Below, one piece after another: positions 35,483 to 42,729 of a DNA stretch of 64,000 bases. The translations under genes were made by a program, and so were the position numbers. A model generated the notes under the pieces. The model searched no databases. It was given only the letters and a program-made list of their open reading frames with translations, and was not told the DNA's origin. Position 1 is the stretch's first letter. Every line of letters starts with the position of its first letter. This stretch comes from Verrucomicrobiales bacterium (GTDB lineage Bacteria > Verrucomicrobiota > Verrucomicrobiia > Verrucomicrobiales > SLCJ01), in the NCBI GenBank assembly GCA_024636835.1, contig JAGXGH010000086.1:1-64000 (forward strand). Reading direction: 5' to 3'.

Positions 35483-36439
35483 ATGGCCACGCTCTTTTTC
35501 TCATACTCCCACGCGGATGAAACCCTACGCGATGAGCTTCAGAAACACCTCATCATGCTCGAGCGCTCGGGAACGATTGAATCGTGGCATGATCGACGCA
35601 TTCCCGCTGGAGATAATTTTGCCGATAGTATTGATGAGAACCTCGAGAAGGCGGAAGTTATTCTTCTACTGGTAAGCCCTGACTTTCTTGCGTCCCGCTA
35701 TTGCTACGAGGTGGAAATGACTAGGGCATTGGAAAAGCACAACAACGGCAGCGCCAGAGTAATCCCCGTCATACTACGCCCCAGTGACTGGCACAACTCA
35801 CCGCTGAAAGATCTCCTGGCTGCGCCGAAAGATGGAAAACCAGTGACCAAGTGGACCGATCTAGACGAAGCCTTCCTCAACGTGACCCAGATGATTCGCG
35901 ATGCAATCGGGTCGTCAGCAAATTCCGCGCCGCCCGTCCAAACAATTTCCACGCCAACGAATCCCGTCATCGAGAGTCATCCACGCTCCAGCAACCTGGC
36001 CGTTAAAAAGACCTTTACGGATGCAGACAAGGATCAGTTTCTGGACGATGCATTCGGCTACATTTCACGTTATTTTGAAGGATCACTAAAGGAACTTGAA
36101 CAACGTAACCCGGAGATCCAAACCCGATTCGATCCCTACGCTAGCCACGGCTTTGAGGCTACCATTTATCGGGAAGGGAATAAAATCAGCCGCTGTGTGA
36201 TTGAAAGAAGCCCGGATCAAGCAATGGGTAATTCCATTACCTACGGAACCCAACGATCCTCAGGCAACCGTAGCAGCATGAACGAATCCCTTATCATCGA
36301 ACAAACTGACCAATCACTACATCTTCGCCCAATGATGAGCCACATCATGCGAGGTGGATTCGAATCAGACAGCCTGCTAACCTTCGAAGGCGCATCGTCA
36401 CTGTATTGGGACAAACTGATGGAGTCACTACAAAGATAA
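35483..36439 (+). CDS. TIR-domain protein with an unassigned C-terminal domain
   Basis: A 318-residue protein. Residues 1-130 are a TIR domain: it starts MATLFFSYSHADETLRDEL, has IPAGDNFADSIDENLEKAEVILLLVSPDFL, and the probable catalytic glutamate in SRYCYEVEMTRAL (~ residue 75-77). Bacterial TIR effectors consume NAD+ or make cyclic ADP-ribose signals after phage sensing. Residues ~185-318 (starting FTDADKDQFLDDAF) match no domain I know and may be the sensor. It starts one base after the mod stop. No Thoeris-type SLOG partner is next to it. Confidence 0.85.
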   Translation: MATLFFSYSHADETLRDELQKHLIMLERSGTIESWHDRRIPAGDNFADSIDENLEKAEVILLLVSPDFLASRYCYEVEMTRALEKHNNGSARVIPVILRPSDWHNSPLKDLLAAPKDGKPVTKWTDLDEAFLNVTQMIRDAIGSSANSAPPVQTISTPTNPVIESHPRSSNLAVKKTFTDADKDQFLDDAFGYISRYFEGSLKELEQRNPEIQTRFDPYASHGFEATIYREGNKISRCVIERSPDQAMGNSITYGTQRSSGNRSSMNESLIIEQTDQSLHLRPMMSHIMRGGFESDSLLTFEGASSLYWDKLMESLQR

Positions 36440-36450
36440 CTCAAAGACCG

Positions 36451-37611
36451 ATGTTCATCAGCCTGCAGCAGACCACTGGCTCCCGCATCACCAGCCTATC
36501 GAAGCAATGGCGCGACCGTGAAGAGGAGCTTCGGAAGCTCGGACAGTCCGATGAGTTGATCTGCCCGCATTGCAAGGAACTCGTCACCTTCCGATGCGGT
36601 GAGATCAACCGCCCTCATTTCGCTCATCGGCAAGACACCAAGTGTCCGCTCAAAGGCAACCGCAGCCCGCAAGAAATCGAAGCCAAGGCTCAGCTCTACG
36701 AAGCCCTAGAGCACACTTGGCCCGATGAAGTGCAAATGGACGTCATGTTGGACGGCGAAACCCAACCCATCGACATTCTTTTACTCAAGAACGGTGAACC
36801 CTTCGCCGCCTACTGGACGCTCAGCAGAACCATCCGCAACTGGGACGCCTTCACCGCTCCTGCCGAAAATCACCAGATCCGCTACCACATCATCTACACC
36901 GGCGACGCCCACAAACACCCGGAAGACCAACTCATCCTCCAAAAACAGCAACGGGATCAGATTCACCACAGCCAGGAGTTCGACAGTTGCGAGTTCGCCA
37001 ACCACGGCCACCTCAGCTTCATCGATATCGAATCCTCACAGCTTGTGATCTACCGTGGCCTGACTTGCGTCCACTCCCCCAACGGATACCAATACGAGCT
37101 CAAACGCACCGCACCGCTTCGGCAACTCCACATCAACACAAATGGAGAACTCATCACCAGCGAGGATATCAGCTACACCAAAGAGCTGGCTATTCTGATC
37201 AAGCAACGACAGGAAGAACTCCACCGCAGAATTGAAGAAAAGCACCGACGAGAACGAGAAGAAGCGGAAGCACGCGCCAAGCGCCTAATCAGCCAACAAC
37301 AACGACAGCAGAAAACCAAACAACGGCAGTGCATTTATTGTCATCAAGACACCGACGCTTGGGCGCTGTTCCGTCCCGGGGGCAAATGTGTCTGCCATGC
37401 ATGTCTTCCAAACCACAAGCAACAAAACCCCAATAGCGCGGCAGGTGTTTTAAAACGCGCTGAGACCGCCGCACGGCCAAAGATTGGGGTCTACACCTGC
37501 GTCTACTGCAAGAAGGAAACTTCTGAATGGAGTATCATGTCGAACGCAAACAAAACCTGCGTCTGCAAAGAATGTCTTCCAGAACACAACCGCCGCAGAA
37601 CAGGCAAGTGA
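36451..37611 (+). CDS. CoiA-like protein with zinc knuckles
   Basis: A 386-residue protein. The N-terminus (residues ~25-65) is the CoiA-type zinc finger, LICPHCKELVTFRCGEINRP then HFAH. A nuclease-like core follows: IEAKAQLYEALE and QPIDILLLKNGEPFAAYW, where the usual D-E-K triad is only partly visible (Glu of E-x-K replaced, A at the K position), so activity is doubtful. A charged coiled coil (~260-290, KHRREREEAEARAKRLI) leads to two C-terminal CxxC zinc ribbons (CIYCHQDT... and CVYCKKET...). CoiA is a competence-linked helicase-nuclease relative. As the last gene of the defence operon it could process foreign DNA. Start from ATG at 36451. Confidence 0.65.
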   Translation: MFISLQQTTGSRITSLSKQWRDREEELRKLGQSDELICPHCKELVTFRCGEINRPHFAHRQDTKCPLKGNRSPQEIEAKAQLYEALEHTWPDEVQMDVMLDGETQPIDILLLKNGEPFAAYWTLSRTIRNWDAFTAPAENHQIRYHIIYTGDAHKHPEDQLILQKQQRDQIHHSQEFDSCEFANHGHLSFIDIESSQLVIYRGLTCVHSPNGYQYELKRTAPLRQLHINTNGELITSEDISYTKELAILIKQRQEELHRRIEEKHRREREEAEARAKRLISQQQRQQKTKQRQCIYCHQDTDAWALFRPGGKCVCHACLPNHKQQNPNSAAGVLKRAETAARPKIGVYTCVYCKKETSEWSIMSNANKTCVCKECLPEHNRRRTGK

Positions 37612-37627
37612 GTGGTAAATCCATATC

Positions 37628-37780
37628 TCACCTGCCCTGTAAAAACCCCACCACTTCCGCCGACTCAAAGCCATCTGTAACCAAGGGTTGAAACTCATCG
37701 CAAGCCTTCATTTCACACATCAATTCGCCCGGCGGCCAGAACACGCCTGCATTGATTCTTCGTGTCACCTCGACCACCCC
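37628..37780 (-). pseudogene. Possible remnant of a RecB-like nuclease C-terminus
   Basis: Minus-strand frame 37628-37850 lacks stops and reads EVTRRINAGVFWPPGELMCE and ends GFLQGR with a stop. The pattern R-I-x-A-G-V-F-W-P-P near the end resembles C-termini of PD-(D/E)XK (RecB-like) nucleases. No start or upstream domain exists, since the frame is cut off where the apt remnant begins. It may be chance, but the composition looks coding. It fills the first part of the 309-base gap 37612-37920. Confidence 0.3.
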
Positions 37781-37860
37781 TTGCGTGCTTAATAGAACTT
37801 TATTTCCTCGTTGGCTGAAAGCTTTTCGCCGACACAGAAACGACCTCGCTCTTGTATTAC
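37778..37860 (+). pseudogene. Decayed apt 3'-end copy at the right edge of the defence island
   Basis: 83 bases match the end of apt (28571-28653) at 66 positions without a gap. In the apt frame it has a stop at the codon matching Arg of DGRK and runs past the ancestral stop position into AAG TAG. It is a dead duplicate in the same orientation as apt, 9207 bases from the intact copy. With the intact copy it brackets the six defence genes. The rest of the gap (37861-37920) is unremarkable. Confidence 0.85.
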
Positions 37861-37920
37861 AAGTAGCAGTCGGGGGGCATAGTTGGTGATTCTCTCTGAT
37901 ACCACTTCACACATCCCCGA

Positions 37921-39297
37921 CTATTTCTCCTTCCCATGCTCGACGACGGGCCAGAATTTTTCCCAGTCGAAGGGTCGGGAAAATTCGCCGTAGTGGCATT
38001 TCATACAATCGCCGGCGCCGAGCGGGCGGAACTTGAAGGCAGGTTCCTTGCCGCTATTCCAAGCGTTGACGTGTTCGCTGCCGGGCCCGTGGCAGGATTC
38101 GCACCCAACGTTGGTTAGCTTGGTGTCGCCATATTCACGACGGTATCCCGAGGGAGTTCCGAAGCCAACGGTGTGGCACCCGATGCAGGTTGGATCGGCG
38201 TCGGAGTTCTTTTTAACCAAGGTGTCGAAAGCGTGCGAGTGGGCGGAAGCATGCCACGTCTCGGCTTCTTTAACGTGACATTGGACGCACTGGTCGCTGC
38301 CGACATAAGTGGCGACAGGTTTGACTCCGGGAACGGCATTTTCGCTGAGTCGTTCCGGGTGATCGATAAGTAGATCGGTATGGCGAACGACGTCGCGGTA
38401 CTTTGCGGAAAGCGCCAAGAGTTCCTCATCCTGCGGGATGTGCGGCTTCATGAGCTGAATATCGAAGTCCTTCGCCTTGAGCCCATCGTTGTTTCGAAAA
38501 AGCGAAACCTGCCCGACCGTGCGCGCCTGGTTGGAGGTGAACACAATGTAGGACTGATTCTCCTTTTGCAGGTATTGCGAGGCCTGCCGAACGTCTCCTC
38601 CGATGATGAGGGAGAACTCATAGAACGCATTGGCGATCCGCTTCATTTCTTCTTCGGGCGCGTAGGCGAGGAGAATGACTTCGTCACACTCTGTCGCGAG
38701 CGCGGGAAGGTAACGTGAAATAGCGTCGTCGAGGCTAAGTATCTCGAGACCTTCACCGGGGTCTGCCACCGAATTGGGATCGACAACGCCAAGGATTCCA
38801 ATTTTTTTGTTTCGAATAGTGACTATCTTGGATGGCGGGGCGATGAGTTCGCCACTCTCCTCATTGATCAGCGACGCGCTGATCAGTGGCGCCTTTTGCG
38901 ATGCGATGATCTCCTGCAGGGTCGCGCCGGTGAGCTTGGCTTCAGCCCCTCCAAGGTTGAGGGCATGATAGCCCATAATATTGTAGGCTTGGAGGATATG
39001 GCGGTATTTGATCACGCGGAAATCCTCGTCGCCAGCGAGCGAGTTGCCGACATCCACGAGGAGCGATTCAGGGTCGCGATGCCGATCCAGCCAGGTGCGA
39101 ATGCGGGTTAGTCCTCCGTATTGGCCGGTGAAACACCCGCAAGGCTCCATGCGCCCGCGGTTGTCACAGGTGAAGTATACGGGCAAGGCATCGGCTTCCC
39201 CTCCCCCCTCTTTCGGATCGGGTTTGTAAAGAAACCCAAGTCCACCAATAACGAAGACGACCAAGCAGAGAAGAGCGGCGTAGGCAGGCTTATTCAT
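37921..39297 (-). CDS. Calcineurin-like/cytochrome c554 fusion protein
   Basis: A 458-residue exported protein with an N-terminal membrane helix (YAALLCLVVFVIGGLGFLY). Residues ~40-320 resemble 5'-nucleotidase/calcineurin-type metallophosphoesterases but with few metal ligands (VYFTCDNRGRMEPCGCFTG, LGGAEAKLTGATLQE). The tail has four CXXCH heme sites: CVQCH, CIGCH, CESCH, CMKCH. It belongs to the cytochrome c554-like group. It is the last gene of the moxR operon, 3 bases after the DUF4159 gene. Heme delivery for it could come from the ccsA-type gene at 27214. Confidence 0.82.
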   Translation of the reverse strand: MNKPAYAALLCLVVFVIGGLGFLYKPDPKEGGGEADALPVYFTCDNRGRMEPCGCFTGQYGGLTRIRTWLDRHRDPESLLVDVGNSLAGDEDFRVIKYRHILQAYNIMGYHALNLGGAEAKLTGATLQEIIASQKAPLISASLINEESGELIAPPSKIVTIRNKKIGILGVVDPNSVADPGEGLEILSLDDAISRYLPALATECDEVILLAYAPEEEMKRIANAFYEFSLIIGGDVRQASQYLQKENQSYIVFTSNQARTVGQVSLFRNNDGLKAKDFDIQLMKPHIPQDEELLALSAKYRDVVRHTDLLIDHPERLSENAVPGVKPVATYVGSDQCVQCHVKEAETWHASAHSHAFDTLVKKNSDADPTCIGCHTVGFGTPSGYRREYGDTKLTNVGCESCHGPGSEHVNAWNSGKEPAFKFRPLGAGDCMKCHYGEFSRPFDWEKFWPVVEHGKEK

Positions 39298-39300
39298 GGT

Positions 39301-39933
39301 CTAATGGACGAGGGCGTAAACGAGAGCATTCTCATTGATCTTGGCACAATCATTTATTTGGCTCCCTCCGCAGCAACAGCAACCCTTGGCATTTGAGGAA
39401 TCGTTGAGCCCTTCGGGTGAGTAGAGAATAGCCAGTCGGTCATTCACCGTGATGCCGTAAAGTTGGACAGTTTTCCGTGACGCCTTGATTTCGGTGATTT
39501 TATTCACCATCGAGAAAAGTTCATGATCCATGGAAAGTGGCTCCAAGGGATACGCAGGAAAGACCGCGGCAAGTTCACGGCGGAAGGCTTTGTTCCACGC
39601 CGCGTCGGAGCACCCGGGACTGACGATAACGAAGCCACCGTTCCTGACGTAGCGTTTCAGGTTATTGCGCTCGGCTTCCGAAAGACTGAAATCGCCTTCC
39701 CCTGTGAAGACACAGAGCGGTGTGGAAAAAACTTCATCGGTGGCCAGTTTTACCCGGGCAAAGCGCGGTGCGATGTTCAGCCCGGTAGAATGGGCGGTAG
39801 TGGTGAGGAACTTGTCCGCAAAGCATACCGACGTCTGGTTTTTCCCGTAAACGAGATTTCCACAGACAATTTGCGGTTCACCAGCGCGGGCGAGTCCAAT
39901 GAGAACAATGAGGAAAGTGAAAATGGCTTTCAT
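39301..39933 (-). CDS. DUF4159-like secreted protein
   Basis: A 210-residue protein with a signal peptide (MKAIFTFLIVLIGLARAGEP). It shows the DUF4159 core: LKRYVRNGGFVIVSPGC, then FRRELAAVFPAYPLEPLSMDHELF, with the late cysteine cluster GCCCCGGSQIND. DUF4159 proteins resemble the glutamine-amidotransferase fold and occur at the end of moxR-type operons. The cysteine cluster may bind metal. It lies between the DUF4175-like gene (9 bases) and the cytochrome gene. Confidence 0.75.
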   Translation of the reverse strand: MKAIFTFLIVLIGLARAGEPQIVCGNLVYGKNQTSVCFADKFLTTTAHSTGLNIAPRFARVKLATDEVFSTPLCVFTGEGDFSLSEAERNNLKRYVRNGGFVIVSPGCSDAAWNKAFRRELAAVFPAYPLEPLSMDHELFSMVNKITEIKASRKTVQLYGITVNDRLAILYSPEGLNDSSNAKGCCCCGGSQINDCAKINENALVYALVH

Positions 39934-39942
39934 GAGTATTTA

Positions 39943-42717
39943 TTAGGGCTTGGTAAGAGTGCGGAAATAAGCTTCGGTGAGATCTTCGTATTCACGAAGA
40001 ATGGCTTGGCTTTCTGGTGTTTCGGTTTTTCGCGTGCTAGTGAAGGGTTCGTCACTACCGCTGTTGCGATCGACTTTCGCGATTGGACCACCTGTTCCCG
40101 GTCCAGTGCCGAGACCTTTTCCACCTGCCATGCGACCGGCAATGGCTCCGGGCATCATGGATTCTCCGCCCATCAGTGCCGGGCTCTGCCCAGGCTGACC
40201 ACCTGTGGCCATGCTTCCACTCATCCCGGAGCCAGATCCGCCCGAACTGCCAAAGGGAGTAAATTTCAGCGACTGCATCATTTGTGAAAAGCTGTTACCA
40301 GGATTGTTCCCGGGAACACTCAGATAACGGTCAAACCCTTCGCTTTCACACTGACCCGTGCCGCCCTTACATTGGCCGATAAGTTTTGCCATCTCCTCCT
40401 CGAGATTGCTGGCGCGTTGGTGGGATGACTGTCCATCGGCGGACACCATGGACTGCGAGCTTTGGCGGCCGAGGCCGGCAAAAGAACCCTGATCAATTGC
40501 GTCGGCGAGGTCGCGCGCGCTTTGAGCGGCCTTGGGAAACTTCTCCTCAGCCAATTCAGCATGATGCTCGAGCTTTTCCTCCAGATTCTCGAGAGCACTT
40601 GCAATGTCGCGCTGCCGCGGCGCGAGTTGCTGGAGTGACATGCGGTCCTGCACATTGAGTTCCTTCATCTCCTCGAAACGCCTGGTCTGCTCCACAAGCT
40701 CTTTCTGCGACTCGTGCAGAGCCTGAAATTCGTTGAAGTCTTTGATGAGTTCGTGGAGAGCGGCGAGGTCCTCGAGGGGTTCTCTCACTTGCTCCTCGCC
40801 CTTTTGCTGCTGTTGATCGAGACGATCGGCGTGCTCTTGGGCCGCCTCCTTTTTGCCGGCCTTTACGTCCTCGCGATTTTGGACCACAGATTGCTGAATC
40901 TCGTTCGCCATGTCGTCCAATTTCTGCTGAAGATCCTTCTCGAAATCGTAGACCGGCTCGTCGCGACCGAAGTCCTCCATTTCTTTGGCGATTTGTTCGA
41001 GCCGCTGGTTCAAGGATTCCTGTTCTTCTGGAGAGGCTCCGTTTTCTGCCAATGCTATTTGCTCTTTGACTAGTTCCTCGAAGCGATTGAGCAGGTCTTC
41101 ATACTTCCCGCTGATCTCGGCAACGTCCGTCAGCTTGCGAAGATACTCGTTGTATTGCTCCGTGCTGATGACCTCGAGACGGCGCACCTCCGTTCGGGAG
41201 AGATGGGGCGTCGGACAGTTGTCGATGACTTCAGCCGAGAGCGTGATGATATCACCCGGCTCGACTTCAAGTTGAGACAAGGAGAGCTGTTGCTCGAAGA
41301 TCTCATTCCGAGGGCCGACTCCTTCGAACGACCTCTCGACTGGCTCGCGGGTCACACCATTCACCGCCAAAAACGTGCGAACCTTCCGGATCCCGTAATC
41401 GTCGCTGGTGCTGACGGTGAACTCGAACTCGTGATCTTCCACGATGAAGGAATCCTCACCCGGGGAGATGATGATAATGGCCGGAGAGAGATCACGGCTC
41501 ACGGTAAGCGCCGCAGTGGGAATACTATACGGCTGGCGGTCGTCTACATCGCGGAAGTCGAAGCTGAGTTGCCCGGACTCGGCGACAACGAGCGTGGCCA
41601 AGGCTACGTAGAGTTCGTCGTCTTTGGGTGTGAGGGGGACGATTTGCTGGCTGGTGTTCTCGTCCCGTAAGGTGGCGGTGAGCCTACCGGCGCCCAGCGG
41701 ACGGTTTGAGCGGAGCATGAAATTCAAGGTGGAGCCTTCGAGTGCTTGCAACCCGGCAAAACGGAATTCCTGCTTTCGGGGAGGAAGCCCGGTGTAGGCG
41801 GGTGGAATGATTTCGAGGTCGGCGCCGACGAGTTGTGGGACCAGTTCGACCGCAATCTCACGCCGTTGGCTTCGGCTGCGCTCGTTTTTACTATGCGCAA
41901 AAATGGTGAGCGGTTCGCGGATATCATCAAGCAAAACAACGAACGTTTCCTTGTCAATCGCCGCCATCGAAAGCGTGCGCGGAGGGCGACTGCTATCACT
42001 GGGAGCCACTGAGAGGATCACGTCTTTCAACTGATGGCCGGTGACCTTGACTTCGACCGAGGCGGACTCGCCGTAAACGACTTCAATGCCATCTTCGACC
42101 GGTTTGGTCACATCGAGCCACGAAAAGCTGATAGGCGGGTGATCGCCGAAGGGGTCAACGAGTCGCGCGAGCTGACGATGGGCAGGCTTACCCAAGAGAA
42201 GAACAAGAACGAGGAAGCCACCCAGAAAGGCGAGCGCAAGCTTGACCTCCCGCCTCATCCCCGGGAATCGCGCGAGCGAAGATAGCGTCGAGGGGTTGAC
42301 CTGAGCCCCGGACTCACGCACGGCGTGTTCGGCCAGTTCGCGTGTAAGTGGGGCAGCTTGTGGGTCATTGGCTTGAGCGTGCAGTTGGAGAACATTCGTC
42401 AATCTGCTGCCTAGCTCATGGTCACGATCCTCTAGGTCGCGAGCCGTCTTTTCGAGTCCGGGGCGCCGCCAAACGATTTTCACAATGGCGAGGACAAGCA
42501 GCAGAATAATAACGCCGAGAAACGATGCCAGCTGAATAGCTCTCAGGATGGCATTCAGGTGAAGGAGAAGATCCACAAGTGACATCGCCAGCACAGCACC
42601 GAGAAGGAACTTGATCGAACGCAAGAGACGAAGATACGCCTTTTGCGATGCGAAGACCTTCGCAGCGGAGCCGAGGGCTTGAATGATCGATGACCGTTGA
42701 GAATCGGATTGGCTCAT
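39943..42717 (-). CDS. DUF4175-like membrane protein with long coiled coil
   Basis: A 924-residue protein. Two or three N-terminal helices (residues ~35-90, VLAMSLVDLLLHL and FLGVIILLLVLAIVKIV), a third near residue 160 (ALAFLGGFLVLVLLLG), then a beta-rich periplasmic section. From ~540 to 780 it is a long charged coiled coil, for example QRLEQIAKEMEDFGRDEPV and KDLQQKLDDMANEIQ. It ends in Gly/Ser/Met-rich low complexity (GSSGGSGSGMSGSMATGGQ). It resembles the DUF4175 family, in which the coiled coil probably supports a large complex. Part of the moxR operon, 12 bases after the VWA gene. Confidence 0.75.
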   Translation of the reverse strand: MSQSDSQRSSIIQALGSAAKVFASQKAYLRLLRSIKFLLGAVLAMSLVDLLLHLNAILRAIQLASFLGVIILLLVLAIVKIVWRRPGLEKTARDLEDRDHELGSRLTNVLQLHAQANDPQAAPLTRELAEHAVRESGAQVNPSTLSSLARFPGMRREVKLALAFLGGFLVLVLLLGKPAHRQLARLVDPFGDHPPISFSWLDVTKPVEDGIEVVYGESASVEVKVTGHQLKDVILSVAPSDSSRPPRTLSMAAIDKETFVVLLDDIREPLTIFAHSKNERSRSQRREIAVELVPQLVGADLEIIPPAYTGLPPRKQEFRFAGLQALEGSTLNFMLRSNRPLGAGRLTATLRDENTSQQIVPLTPKDDELYVALATLVVAESGQLSFDFRDVDDRQPYSIPTAALTVSRDLSPAIIIISPGEDSFIVEDHEFEFTVSTSDDYGIRKVRTFLAVNGVTREPVERSFEGVGPRNEIFEQQLSLSQLEVEPGDIITLSAEVIDNCPTPHLSRTEVRRLEVISTEQYNEYLRKLTDVAEISGKYEDLLNRFEELVKEQIALAENGASPEEQESLNQRLEQIAKEMEDFGRDEPVYDFEKDLQQKLDDMANEIQQSVVQNREDVKAGKKEAAQEHADRLDQQQQKGEEQVREPLEDLAALHELIKDFNEFQALHESQKELVEQTRRFEEMKELNVQDRMSLQQLAPRQRDIASALENLEEKLEHHAELAEEKFPKAAQSARDLADAIDQGSFAGLGRQSSQSMVSADGQSSHQRASNLEEEMAKLIGQCKGGTGQCESEGFDRYLSVPGNNPGNSFSQMMQSLKFTPFGSSGGSGSGMSGSMATGGQPGQSPALMGGESMMPGAIAGRMAGGKGLGTGPGTGGPIAKVDRNSGSDEPFTSTRKTETPESQAILREYEDLTEAYFRTLTKP

Positions 42718-42729
42718 GGTTCTAAGTTT

